Assembly (NCBI GenBank): GCA_022563255.1
Contig: JADFNS010000005.1
Location: forward strand, 62,001-126,000
Direction of reading: 5' to 3'
Length of the DNA stretch: 64,000 nt
Origin: Pseudomonadota bacterium
Lineage (GTDB): Bacteria; Pseudomonadota; Gammaproteobacteria; Steroidobacterales; Woeseiaceae
This document shows positions 31,054-40,478 of this stretch, in pieces; the stretch's first letter is position 1, and every line of letters starts with the position of its first letter. The position numbers were made by a program, and so were the translations under genes. The notes under the pieces are model-generated. The model made no database searches. It saw only the letters and a program-made list of their open reading frames with translations, and was not told the origin of the DNA.

Positions 31054-31560
31054 ATGATGGAAAAGCTAATACAGTTGAAGAACCAGGTCATTGCAATTCT
31101 TGATCCGGCAGGTGACTGGGTTGCATTGTTGCCGATTCGTCTCTTGCTCGCATATGAATTCGGCAAGGCCGGCATGATGAAATTCAACGGCAATAACTGG
31201 TTCGCCAATTATCAGGACAATTTCCTGTTTCCTTTTAATGTTATTCCCGTGGAGATCAGCTGGTTTATGGCCACCTGGACAGAACTCCTTGCTTCGGTCT
31301 GTTTGGTCCTGGGGCTATTTACGCGATTCTGGGCGGTCAGTCTGATCGTCGTTGCGGTCATCGCGATTTCAGGCGTGCACTGGCCTTCCGACTGGAGCGG
31401 TTTAGCCGAATTGTGGGAAAGCTATACGATCAGCAGGAAGTCAGATGCCCACGGCAATTTCCGTATTCCGCTGCTGTTTATCGCGATGTTGCTCCCGCTG
31501 ATTTTCCGCGGCGCTGGTAAGTTGAGTCTCGATCACATCATTGCGAAGAAGTTTCTGTGA
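31054..31560 (+). CDS. DoxX family membrane protein
   Basis: A 168-residue protein with about four membrane segments and the DoxX pattern: LLPIRLLLAYEFGKAGMMKF near the start, ATWTELLASVCLVLGLFTRFWAV (in parts) in the middle. DoxX-type proteins frequently accompany DUF692/DUF2063 genes and have been called BufD in that setting; their chemistry is not settled. The ATG at 31054 or 31057 may be used (tandem), behind AACGGAG. Confidence 0.85.
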   Translation: MMEKLIQLKNQVIAILDPAGDWVALLPIRLLLAYEFGKAGMMKFNGNNWFANYQDNFLFPFNVIPVEISWFMATWTELLASVCLVLGLFTRFWAVSLIVVAVIAISGVHWPSDWSGLAELWESYTISRKSDAHGNFRIPLLFIAMLLPLIFRGAGKLSLDHIIAKKFL

Positions 31561-33038
31561 TGGTGGATGGCACGTTCAGCCTGGTTCAAACCCTAACGAC
31601 AATCTTTGTATTCGTCATCGGCGCCGTGCTGCTGCTGGTCGTCGTTGTGTTCATCATTGATGTCACGCAGACCAAGCATTCTGTGCGGCGAAACTTTCCG
31701 GTTATCGGCCGGTTTCGTTACATGTTCGAGCACATGGGCGAATTTTTTCGACAGTATTTCTTCGCGCAGGATCGCGAGGAAATGCCGTTTAACCGGGCCC
31801 AGCGATCATGGGCGTATCGTGCGGCGAAGGGAGTCGACGGCACCGTCGCGTTTGGTTCAACGCTCAATATCACGCCTCCCGGCACGCCGATATTTGTCAA
31901 TTGCGCCTTCCCAACACTGGAAATCGATACGGTACCAACAAGTCCGCTCGTCATCGGCCCGTATGCCAGGAAGCCTTACGAGGCGATGTCGATCGTCAAC
32001 GTGTCGGCGATGAGCTATGGCGCGATATCGAAACCTGCGGTACTTGCGTTGTCGCACGGATCGCGCATGGCGGGCAACTGGCTGAATACCGGCGAAGGCG
32101 GACTGTCGCCCTGGCATCTGGAAGGCGGGTGCGACATTGTCTTTCAGATCGGTACCGCGAAATACGGCGTTCGAGACAGCGACGGAAATCTCAGTGACGA
32201 CAAACTGCGTGAACTCGGCGACCTCGAACAGGTGAAAATGATCGAGCTCAAGCTGAGTCAGGGCGCCAAGCCGGGCAAGGGCGGCATTCTCCCGGCAGTA
32301 AAAGTTACCGCTGAAATAGCGGAAATCCGCGGCATAAAAGAAGGGGTGGCTTCCATAAGCCCGAACCGGCATCCCGATATCAACTCGGCGAACGATTTGC
32401 TCGACATGATCAATCGCTTGCGTGACGTCACGGGAAAACCGGCCGGCTTCAAGGCCGTTATCGGCGCTTACGGATGGCTGGACGAATTGTTCGACGAGAT
32501 CAACCGACGCGGCATCGAATCGGCCCCGGACTTTATTACTGTAGACAGCTGCGACGGCGGCTCCGGCGCAGCGCCCATGAGCCTGATGGATAACGTGGGA
32601 CTGCCTATCAAAGAAAGCCTGCCATTGGTCGTTGACATGCTAAATCGGCACGGACTTCGGGATCGAATCCGGGTCATCGCAAGTGGCAAGCTCATCAATC
32701 CCGCCGACGCGGCAGCTGCATTGTGTATGGGCGCCGACTTTATCAATACCGCGCGCGGCTTCATGTTCGCGCTGGGCTGCATTCAGGCGCTGCAGTGCAA
32801 TAAGAACACCTGTCCGACCGGCGTAACGACGCACAACAAGCGCTTGCAGCGCGGCCTCGTCCCGGAGAACAAAGCAATGCGCGTAAAAAGGTACTCAGAA
32901 ACCCTGCGCAAGGAAATTGGCACAATCGCGCATTCGTGTGGCGTCCGCGAATCCAGGGCACTGCGCCGCCACCATTGCCGTATAGTTCAGAGCGATGGCC
33001 GTTCAATTCCACTCAATGAGATCTATCCGGACGTCTAG
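31560..33038 (+). CDS. Membrane-anchored FMN-binding glutamate synthase-like protein
   Basis: A protein of about 492 residues. An N-terminal membrane helix (about residues 10-32) precedes a GltB central/FMN-like barrel: MSYGAISKPAVLALSHG, NTGEGGLSPWHLEGG, GAKPGKGGILP, SISPNRHPDI, DSCDGGSGAAP and GADFINTARGFMFALGC. Cysteines in CNKNTCPTGVTTHNK fit the 3Fe-4S site. The glutaminase domain and a GltD partner are missing, so it is not a normal glutamate synthase; the substrate is unknown. The ATG at 31560 overlaps the DoxX stop; a GTG 3 bases earlier is also possible. Confidence 0.85.
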   Translation: MVDGTFSLVQTLTTIFVFVIGAVLLLVVVVFIIDVTQTKHSVRRNFPVIGRFRYMFEHMGEFFRQYFFAQDREEMPFNRAQRSWAYRAAKGVDGTVAFGSTLNITPPGTPIFVNCAFPTLEIDTVPTSPLVIGPYARKPYEAMSIVNVSAMSYGAISKPAVLALSHGSRMAGNWLNTGEGGLSPWHLEGGCDIVFQIGTAKYGVRDSDGNLSDDKLRELGDLEQVKMIELKLSQGAKPGKGGILPAVKVTAEIAEIRGIKEGVASISPNRHPDINSANDLLDMINRLRDVTGKPAGFKAVIGAYGWLDELFDEINRRGIESAPDFITVDSCDGGSGAAPMSLMDNVGLPIKESLPLVVDMLNRHGLRDRIRVIASGKLINPADAAAALCMGADFINTARGFMFALGCIQALQCNKNTCPTGVTTHNKRLQRGLVPENKAMRVKRYSETLRKEIGTIAHSCGVRESRALRRHHCRIVQSDGRSIPLNEIYPDV

Positions 33039-33069
33039 CCAGAAAACAACACCACATGGGGAGCCAAGG

Positions 33070-33338
33070 ATGTTTGCAAAGGGTTTTGTCGCCGCCTGGA
33101 GCGACATGGACTTCAATGCACACATGGCCAACACACGATTTCCGGACCGGTGATCATGTCGGATGCCATACGCTACTACGCCGAAGACGACCGGGCCGCA
33201 GTCATCACGAACACCGGTGGCTGGATTGATCTCGAGGCACACCGGCTAAGAACACCACCCGCCGAGCTCTTCGACGTGATCTCCACCGTCAACCACAACG
33301 ACGACTTCAAGGTTTTGCCATCGAGCAGCCGCAGTTGA
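33070..33338 (+). pseudogene. Hotdog acyl-CoA thioesterase, internally deleted and frameshifted
   Basis: An ATG at 33070, with AAGG upstream, opens a 27-residue frame containing AAWSDMDFNAHMANT, the N-terminal signature of YbgC-like hotdog thioesterases (Asp in the active site). It stops at 33153. Another frame (from about 33132, GTG 33150, ATG 33156) gives SGPVIMSDAIRYYAE, then DDRAAVITNTGGWIDL and DDFKVLPSS, the middle and C-terminus of the same family. From memory of the family (about 145 residues), two blocks of roughly 30 residues are missing and the first junction breaks the frame. It is almost certainly non-functional. The stop overlaps the TTG start of the transporter. Confidence 0.65.
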
Positions 33339-34633
33339 GCCTTTCGCCGGATCGCGCACGCCTTAGACGAGACATAGGCTTTTTCGGCGCAGCGTTTCTC
33401 GTGTTGAACTCGATGATCGGCGCCGGCATCTTCGCCCTGCCCGGCAAAGTCGCCGTCAATGCGGGCCTCCTGAGCCCGTGGCTGTTCCTTGTTGTCGGCG
33501 CGCTTTTTCTTGCTGTCGTTCTTACCTTCGCGGAATTGTCCAGCTACTACGATCGGACCGGGGGACCAGTCCTGTACGCGACAGACGCATTCGGTCCATT
33601 GGTCGGATTTGGTACGGGTTGGGCGATCTACATCAGTCGCATGACGGCGTTTGCGGCCAACGCCAACGTAATGGCCATCTATCTGGCCTCTTTGCATGAC
33701 GTTTTTGCCAGCGATCTTGCCCGCGGCACGATCATCAGCGTTACGACCATCGGGCTGACCTGGGCGAACTTGCGCGGCGTTCGCGACGGCGTTCGCACGA
33801 TGGTCATTTTTACCGTTCTTAAGATCACGCCGCTGGTCCTGATGGTCTTGATAGGCTTGCAGCACGTCACCGCGGTCACGCTGATTCCGGGCGGGCCACT
33901 CATAGTCGAGGAGTTGGGAAGCACCACGCTGCTGCTGATCTACGCTTACGTCGGTTTCGAAACGATCGCCGTGACAGCGGGTGAAACCTCGCAGCCGCGC
34001 CGTATCCTTCCCAGGGCACTGGTAGGCACTGTCGTCGGCACCGGCCTGTTGTATTTCCTGATCGTGCTGGTCTTCGTCTCGGTCATTCCTGCGGACAGTT
34101 ACGCCGACGCCACGCTGGTCGACGTCGGTCGGTCACTTGCCGGCCCGCTGGGCGCATTGGCGATAACACTGACCGCCGTTTTCTCGATCAGCGGTAATCT
34201 GGCAGGCTCGATGCTGGCCGCACCGCGACTCGTTTTTTCCATGGCCGAAAAACGTATGCTGCCGGCCTGGTTCAATCACATTCACCCGAAATACGCGACC
34301 CCCGACAGATGCATATTGCTTATGGGTGGCATGGCGTTGGTATTGTCTCTGTCCGGATCGTTCGTGGAGCTTGCCGTAGCCAGCTCGGTCGTTCGCCTGC
34401 TCGGTTATATTATTTGCATTGCCTCTCTTCCGGCGATACGCGCGCAAGCCGATGACAAAACCCGGCAAAACGCCTATCGCCTCAAAGGCGGCTACACGGT
34501 GCCAATCATCGGTCTGGGAATTTGTTTCTGGCTGCTGGCACAGTCCGAAGCCAGATCGTGGATCGTCGTTTCGATTCTTCTGGCCATTGGCATGCTTCTG
34601 TATGGCCTTGAAAAATGGCTGAACTCGAAATGA
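33335..34633 (+). CDS. APC-family amino acid transporter
   Basis: A 432-residue protein with about 12 membrane segments. The APC signature LNSMIGAGIFALPGKVA in segment 1, FAELSSYYDRTGGPVLYA, and YAYVGFETIAVTAGET in segment 6 are clear. It belongs to the amino acid-polyamine-organocation superfamily; the substrate is not evident. The start is TTG (33335-33337), overlapping the stop of the broken thioesterase frame as TTGA, so its translation may depend on coupling. Confidence 0.85.
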   Translation: MSLSPDRARLRRDIGFFGAAFLVLNSMIGAGIFALPGKVAVNAGLLSPWLFLVVGALFLAVVLTFAELSSYYDRTGGPVLYATDAFGPLVGFGTGWAIYISRMTAFAANANVMAIYLASLHDVFASDLARGTIISVTTIGLTWANLRGVRDGVRTMVIFTVLKITPLVLMVLIGLQHVTAVTLIPGGPLIVEELGSTTLLLIYAYVGFETIAVTAGETSQPRRILPRALVGTVVGTGLLYFLIVLVFVSVIPADSYADATLVDVGRSLAGPLGALAITLTAVFSISGNLAGSMLAAPRLVFSMAEKRMLPAWFNHIHPKYATPDRCILLMGGMALVLSLSGSFVELAVASSVVRLLGYIICIASLPAIRAQADDKTRQNAYRLKGGYTVPIIGLGICFWLLAQSEARSWIVVSILLAIGMLLYGLEKWLNSK

Positions 34634-34638
34634 AGTCG

Positions 34639-36036
34639 TTATTTCTTCGGAATATACAAATCCGTCAGCGTACCCTCAAAGGCCTCTGATGCGAACGCAA
34701 TCGTTTCCGACAGGGTCGGGTGTGGATGAATAGTCAGGCTGATGTCTGCGGCATCCGCACCCATCTCGACGGCCAGGCAAATTTCCGAGATCAGATCGCC
34801 GGCGCCTGGGCCCACGATCGCGCCGCCCAGTACACGCCTCGTTTTCTTGTCGAACAACAGTTTGGTAAATCCCTCCGACCGACCCAGCGACAAGGCCCTG
34901 CCGCTGGCCGCCCAGGGGAATTGCGACTTCTGGTAATCAATACCCTGCGCTTTCGCTTCGAGTTCCGTGAGACCGACCCATGCGATCTCAGGATCCGTGT
35001 AAGCGACTGACGGAATCGCACGCGCATCGAAGTAGCTCTTCTCACCCGCCGCAACCTCGGCAGCAACTTTCGCTTCATGGGTTGCTTTGTGAGCCAGCAT
35101 GGGGCCACCTGCCAGATCACCAATAGCGAAGATATGAGGAATATTGGTCCGCATCTGATTGTTGACGGCGATAATGCCGTGCGCATCGACCTTGACGCCT
35201 GCTTTTTCGACGTCCAGCGTATCGCCGTTCGCGCGCCGCCCAACCGCGATCAAAACGAGATCGTAAAACCCCACCGACGGCGCCTTGTCGCCTTCGAAGC
35301 TGACGGCGATACCCGGCACCGTGGCCCGCATTCCCGTGACCTTGGTGGACACCATGATCGCCTCGTAGCGTTGCTTGACGATTTTCATAAACGGTCGCAG
35401 CAAGTCCGGATCGGTTTCTGGCATCAACAAGTCGGTGAGTTCGACGACGCTGACATCGCTGCCCAACGCGCTGTAGACGCAGGCCATTTCGAGTCCGATG
35501 ATGCCGCCGCCAACCACCAGCAGGCGCTTGGGAATCGAGGTCAGTTCCAGGGCGCCGGTTGAATCCACGATCCGCGGATCGTCCGGAAGCCCCGGCAACA
35601 CCGCAGGTTCCGATCCTGCGGCAATGATGCACATCTCGAAATCGATGGTTTCGCCAGTATTGAGGCGCAACTGATTCGCCGACGAAAATTTTGCGACACC
35701 GGTAACGACGCGAACCTTGCGTTGCTTCGCCATGGTCGCAAGACCAACAGTGAGTTTGTTGACGACCCGATTCTTCCAGTCGCTGAGCTTCTTCACGTCG
35801 ATGTTCGGCTTACCGAATATCACTCCGTGTTCGGCCATCGCTGCCGCATCATCGATGACTTTCGCGGCGTGCAGCAGGGCCTTCGACGGAATACAACCGA
35901 CATTCAGGCAAACACCGCCAAGGTTCGGCGAGCGTTCGACCAACACGACCTCGAGACCGAGATCCGCAGCCCGGAATGCCGCGGTGTAGCCTCCAGGCCC
36001 CGATCCGATAACGACCAGCTTGACCGTGCCCGGCAC
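34639..36036 (-). CDS. lpdA: Dihydrolipoamide dehydrogenase
   Basis: A 465-residue flavoprotein, E3 of the pyruvate dehydrogenase complex. It shows the FAD fingerprint VIGSGPGGYTAAFRA, the redox disulphide GGVCLNVGCIPSKAL, the NAD fingerprint VVGGGIIGLEMACVYS, and the C-terminal His-Glu dyad in TIHPHPTLSETI. The start is GTG (36034-36036), overlapping the aceF stop. It is the last gene of aceE-aceF-lpdA. Confidence 0.96.
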   Translation of the reverse strand: MPGTVKLVVIGSGPGGYTAAFRAADLGLEVVLVERSPNLGGVCLNVGCIPSKALLHAAKVIDDAAAMAEHGVIFGKPNIDVKKLSDWKNRVVNKLTVGLATMAKQRKVRVVTGVAKFSSANQLRLNTGETIDFEMCIIAAGSEPAVLPGLPDDPRIVDSTGALELTSIPKRLLVVGGGIIGLEMACVYSALGSDVSVVELTDLLMPETDPDLLRPFMKIVKQRYEAIMVSTKVTGMRATVPGIAVSFEGDKAPSVGFYDLVLIAVGRRANGDTLDVEKAGVKVDAHGIIAVNNQMRTNIPHIFAIGDLAGGPMLAHKATHEAKVAAEVAAGEKSYFDARAIPSVAYTDPEIAWVGLTELEAKAQGIDYQKSQFPWAASGRALSLGRSEGFTKLLFDKKTRRVLGGAIVGPGAGDLISEICLAVEMGADAADISLTIHPHPTLSETIAFASEAFEGTLTDLYIPKK

Positions 36037-37619
36037 TATGGGATCGCCTTGAGCAGTGCATCAACATCGGCCAGCGCCTGACCGAGGAACGTCGTGAACC
36101 GAACGGCTGTCGCGCCGTCGATGACACGATGGTCATACGAAAAAGACAACGGCAACATCAACCGCGGCGCAAACTTTTCACCATTCCATACGGGCTGCAT
36201 CACTGAACGCGAGACGCCCAGTATCGCGACCTCGGGAGCGTTGATGATCGGCGTAAACCATGTGCCACCGATGCCGCCCAAACTGGAAATCGTGAACGTC
36301 GCACCCTGCATCTGCGGCAGCTTCAGTTTTCCGTCACGAGCCAGCGCCGACAGTGTCGCCAGCTCGACCGCCAGTTCGTAGATGTCCTTCTTGTCCGCGT
36401 CGCGAATCACCGGCACGACCAGCCCCTGTGGTGTATCCGCTGCGAACCCCAGGTGACAGTATTTCTTGAACACCAGGTTTTCGCCATCGTCAGACAACGA
36501 AGAATTTACGGTCGGAAATTCCGCCAGTGCAGCGACGCAGGCCTTCAATATAAACGCCAACGGAGTCAGCGAAATGCCGCGCTCTTTCGCCGGACCCTTC
36601 AAACCCTGACGTTTCTTCTCCAGTTTAGTGATGTCCGCCAGGTCATGCTGCGTGACATGCGGAAGATTGACCCAACTCGCCTGCAGTCGGGACCCGGAAA
36701 TCTTCTGTATGCGCGTAAGTGGCTGAATATCGATCTCACCAAACTTCGAAAAGTCAACACTCGGCGTCTGCGGCAAACCTGCGCCAGCCGACGCCGTGGC
36801 CTGCCCCGTGATGATCGCCTTGACGAACGCCTTGACGTCGTCGTGCAGAATTCGACTTTTCTCGCCCTTACCCGCGACCAGTACGAGATCAACCCCAAGT
36901 TCGCGCGCGAGCTTTCTCACCGACGGACTGGCATGCGCTTTCGAAAATCCCGTTTCATCGATGGCGGGAGACGAATGCGGCGCCGCTTGCGGCTGGACGG
37001 ATTTCGGCGCCGGTTTGCTCTCTTTCTTGGGCGGCGGCGCCTTGGCAACCGCGTTGACGATGGCGAGCGAGCTGCCCTCCGATACTTTATCGCCGGTCTT
37101 GACAAGCACTTCGTCGATAGTGCCCGCCACAACTGCGGGTACGTCCATCGCCGCCTTGTCGGTCTCGATCGTCACCAACGGATCTTCGATTTCGATCGTA
37201 TCGCCGACCGAAATATGCACTTCGATGACGTCAACACTGTCGAAATCACCAAGGTCTGGTACGACCAGCGTCTGCTTCCCACCCGATTTCGGCGCTTTAT
37301 CCTCGGCGGCGACCATCACGGTCGTTTCGCCACTCGGCTTAGATGCGAGCGCCGGAGTAATGACCACGGTGTCGCCCACGAGCATGGACAACTGGCCAAT
37401 CACATCGCCTGTCGACACGGTATCGCCGACGCTGACCGTCAACGCTTCGATAACTCCATTCTCCGGCGACGGAATATCAATTGACGCCTTGTCCGTTTCG
37501 ATCGTAATCAATCCGTCTTCACGCTCGACGGCATCCCCTTTCTTTACCAGCACTTCGATGACTTCCACGTTTTCGAAATCACCGAGATCGGGAATGACTA
37601 TGTTGATCGTATTCGACAT
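36036..37619 (-). CDS. aceF: Pyruvate dehydrogenase E2, dihydrolipoyl acetyltransferase
   Basis: A 527-residue protein with two lipoyl domains, each with a lipoylated Lys in ETDKAS/ETDKAA (ITIETDKASIDIPSPE and VTIETDKAAMDVPAVV). Pro/Ala/Lys-rich linkers lead to the E1/E3-binding domain (ASPSVRKLARELGVDL) and the catalytic acyltransferase domain with SYDHRVIDGATAVRF. E. coli has three lipoyl domains; two is common. It lies between aceE (19-base gap) and lpdA. Confidence 0.96.
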   Translation of the reverse strand: MSNTINIVIPDLGDFENVEVIEVLVKKGDAVEREDGLITIETDKASIDIPSPENGVIEALTVSVGDTVSTGDVIGQLSMLVGDTVVITPALASKPSGETTVMVAAEDKAPKSGGKQTLVVPDLGDFDSVDVIEVHISVGDTIEIEDPLVTIETDKAAMDVPAVVAGTIDEVLVKTGDKVSEGSSLAIVNAVAKAPPPKKESKPAPKSVQPQAAPHSSPAIDETGFSKAHASPSVRKLARELGVDLVLVAGKGEKSRILHDDVKAFVKAIITGQATASAGAGLPQTPSVDFSKFGEIDIQPLTRIQKISGSRLQASWVNLPHVTQHDLADITKLEKKRQGLKGPAKERGISLTPLAFILKACVAALAEFPTVNSSLSDDGENLVFKKYCHLGFAADTPQGLVVPVIRDADKKDIYELAVELATLSALARDGKLKLPQMQGATFTISSLGGIGGTWFTPIINAPEVAILGVSRSVMQPVWNGEKFAPRLMLPLSFSYDHRVIDGATAVRFTTFLGQALADVDALLKAIP

Positions 37620-37638
37620 GCTCGCGCTCCCCGGCCGC

Positions 37639-40302
37639 TTACAACGTCGCCGGATTCGGACGATCCGGATCGATGCCGTACTTCTCTATCGCCTGCGCGA
37701 CGCTCTTTTGATCCAGCACGCCATCGTCAGCGAGCGCTTTGAGCGCGGTTACCGCCACGTAGCGTTTGTCGATTTCGAAATGTCGACGCAATGCCTTGCG
37801 CGCATCGCTGCGACCGTAGCCGTCCGTGCCCAGCGAGATAAAGCGACCCGGAACCCAGCGTTGAATCTGGTCAGGAATAATCTTCATATAGTCCGTCGCC
37901 GCAATGTACGGACCCGGTCGATCACCGAAACACCGCTCGATGTAGCACTTCTTCTGCTCCTGGTCGGGATGCAACTGATTCCAGCGCTCAACGTCAAGCG
38001 CGTCACGGCGCAATTCGTTGAAGCTCGTGACCGACCAGACGTCCGTCGGGATACCAAAGTCCTTGATGAGCAATTCGGCTGCCCCGAGCACCTCACGCAA
38101 GATTGTGCCCGAACCCATCAGTTGCGCGCGGATCTTCCCCTGACCGCCAACCTGCAACAAATACATGCCACGCAGGATGCCGTCTTCGACGCCAGCCGGC
38201 ATCGGCGGATGCCGGTAGTTCTCGTTCATGCAGGTGATGTAATAAAAAATGTTTTCCTGCTCAGCCATCATGCGCCGCAGACCATCCTGAATGATGACGG
38301 CCAGTTCGTAGGCATAGGTCGGATCGTAAGACACGCAGTTCGGGATCGTGGCGGCGCTCATCAGGCTGTGCCCGTCCTGATGCTGCAGGCCCTCGCCGGC
38401 CAGGGTGGTGCGCCCGGCAGTGCCACCGATCAAGAATCCGCGCGATTGCTGATCGCCGCCGGCCCAGATGAAATCGCCGATACGCTGGAAACCAAACATC
38501 GAGTAATAGATATAAAACGGTATCATCGGCACATTGTGGTTCGAGTAGGCCGTGCCTGCGGCCGCCCACGAACAAAAGGCGCCGGCTTCATTGATGCCTT
38601 CCTCGAGGATCTGGCCTTTCTTGTCCTCGCGGTAATACATCAGCTCACCGGCGTCCTGGGGTTCGTAGAGCTGACCCTTTGACGAATAGATGCCGATCTG
38701 ACGGAACATCCCTTCCATGCCGAACGTACGCGCCTCGTCGGGCACGATCGGAACAATGTGCTTGCCGATCTGTTTGTCCCGTGTCAACGCGGTCAGAATA
38801 CGAACGAACGCCATCGTCGTGGATGCTTCGCGTTCGCCAGTGCCGTCAAGCTGCGTCTTGAACGTCTCGAGCGCCGGAACTTTGAGTGACGTCGATTTCT
38901 GACGGCGTGCTGGCAGGAAACCGCCCAGCGCGCGACGACGCTCAAGCATGTATTCCAGCTCCGCGCTGTCCGCTTCCGGCTTGTAGTACGGCACATCCTC
39001 AATGTCTTTGTCCGATACTGGAATATTGAAGCGATCACGAAATTCTTTGAGTTCGTCGATGTCGAGCTTCTTCTGCTGATGCGCCGTGTTCTGCCCTTCC
39101 CCCGCGGCACCCATGCCAAAGCCTTTGACGGTCTTCGCCAGGATGATCGTCGGCTGGCCTTCGTGGCGCATCGCCGCGTCGTAGGCCGCGTAAACCTTTT
39201 CCGAATCGTGACCGCCGCGATTCAGACGCCAGATATCATCGTCTGACATATTCGCGACCATCTTGGCCGTATCCGGATGCTTGCCGAAAAAGTGCTCGCG
39301 CACGTACGCGCCATCGCGCGACTTGATCTTCTGGTACTCCCCGTCAACAGTTTCTTCCATGACCTGACGCAGTTTGCCGCTGGTGTCTGCAGCGAGCAGC
39401 GGGTCCCAACGACCGCCCCAGACAACTTTGATGACATTCCAGCCAGCTCCGCCAAACGCCGCTTCGAGTTCCTGGATGATCTTGCCATTGCCGCGCACGG
39501 GCCCGTCCAGGCGCTGCAGGTTGCAGTTGACGACAAAAATGAGATTGTCGAGGCCTTCGCGCACCGGCATCGTGATCGCACCCATCGACTCGGGTTCGTC
39601 CATTTCGCCGTCACCGAGGAACGTCCAGACTTTGCGATCGCTGGGCGCCACCAGCCCGCGGTTCTCCATGTAGCGCATGAAGCGTGCCTGGTAGATCGCC
39701 ATCATCGGGCCGAGACCCATCGACACAGTCGGAAATTGCCAGAAATCCGGCATCAGCCACGGATGCGGATAGGAAGACAAACCACCGCCGCCAACTTCCT
39801 GGCGAAATCGATTCAGCTGCCCTTCGTCGAGGCGACCCTCGAGGTAAGCCCGCGCATAAATGCCCGGCGCCGAGTGTCCCTGCATAAACACCATGTCGCC
39901 GCCTTGCGCCTTTGAATCCGCACGCCAGAAGTGATTGAATCCGACCTCGTACAAAGTGGCCGACGACGCGTAGCTGGAGATATGGCCGCCGTACTCGGTG
40001 CTCTTTCGATTCGCCTGCACAACCATCGCCATTGCATTCCAGCGAATATAGGCCTCAATGCGGCGCTCCAGAGAGCGATCGCCCGGATACTCCGGCTGGC
40101 GGGCTTTGGAAATCGTATTCAGGTAAGCCGTGTTCGGACTGTAAGGCAGGTACGCTCCCGAACGGCGCGCAAAATCGATCATTTGATTGAGCAGGAAGTG
40201 CGCCCGCTCCGGGCCATGCTGCCGCAGCACTGAATCGATCGACTCCAGCCATTCTGTGGTCTCGATCGGATCGATGTCGTCGAAAGGATTGTACTTGCTC
40301 AT
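37639..40302 (-). CDS. aceE: Pyruvate dehydrogenase E1, homodimeric type
   Basis: An 887-residue homodimeric E1, full length (E. coli 887). The thiamine diphosphate motif GDGEMDEPESMGAI and NLIFVVNCNLQRLDGPVRGN (quoted in part: NLIFVVNCNLQRLDGPV) are conserved, as is GHSAPGIYARAYLEGR. It decarboxylates pyruvate and acetylates the E2 lipoyl groups. First gene of the operon; 176 bases separate it from the divergent M17 peptidase, where the promoter must lie. No PdhR-type gene is in the window. Confidence 0.97.
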   Translation of the reverse strand: MSKYNPFDDIDPIETTEWLESIDSVLRQHGPERAHFLLNQMIDFARRSGAYLPYSPNTAYLNTISKARQPEYPGDRSLERRIEAYIRWNAMAMVVQANRKSTEYGGHISSYASSATLYEVGFNHFWRADSKAQGGDMVFMQGHSAPGIYARAYLEGRLDEGQLNRFRQEVGGGGLSSYPHPWLMPDFWQFPTVSMGLGPMMAIYQARFMRYMENRGLVAPSDRKVWTFLGDGEMDEPESMGAITMPVREGLDNLIFVVNCNLQRLDGPVRGNGKIIQELEAAFGGAGWNVIKVVWGGRWDPLLAADTSGKLRQVMEETVDGEYQKIKSRDGAYVREHFFGKHPDTAKMVANMSDDDIWRLNRGGHDSEKVYAAYDAAMRHEGQPTIILAKTVKGFGMGAAGEGQNTAHQQKKLDIDELKEFRDRFNIPVSDKDIEDVPYYKPEADSAELEYMLERRRALGGFLPARRQKSTSLKVPALETFKTQLDGTGEREASTTMAFVRILTALTRDKQIGKHIVPIVPDEARTFGMEGMFRQIGIYSSKGQLYEPQDAGELMYYREDKKGQILEEGINEAGAFCSWAAAGTAYSNHNVPMIPFYIYYSMFGFQRIGDFIWAGGDQQSRGFLIGGTAGRTTLAGEGLQHQDGHSLMSAATIPNCVSYDPTYAYELAVIIQDGLRRMMAEQENIFYYITCMNENYRHPPMPAGVEDGILRGMYLLQVGGQGKIRAQLMGSGTILREVLGAAELLIKDFGIPTDVWSVTSFNELRRDALDVERWNQLHPDQEQKKCYIERCFGDRPGPYIAATDYMKIIPDQIQRWVPGRFISLGTDGYGRSDARKALRRHFEIDKRYVAVTALKALADDGVLDQKSVAQAIEKYGIDPDRPNPATL

Positions 40303-40478
40303 ATTCTGTCCGTCGGGCGACCGCCGGCAAATGCCCGGTCGATCGCGTGAATTACCTGGGGTGTCCTGCTAGGATCGGCGCTCCATAGAACCGGACTGTG
40401 CAATTGCTCCTGCGGCCAGCATTTTCAAGCTTTGAGCGGTTTGGGTCAAGCTCATCGCGGTCAAAAAAAGGGTGAAGA

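Noticed and set aside
36796-38682. 628-codon plus-strand frame opposite aceF and aceE
   Set aside because: It is the antisense of two well-supported pyruvate dehydrogenase genes, has no recognisable domain and is Ser/Thr-rich in the way mirror frames are.
40303-40478. Promoter or operator between aceE and the M17 peptidase
   Set aside because: A promoter must be here, but I found no hexamer pair or PdhR-like site good enough to place.
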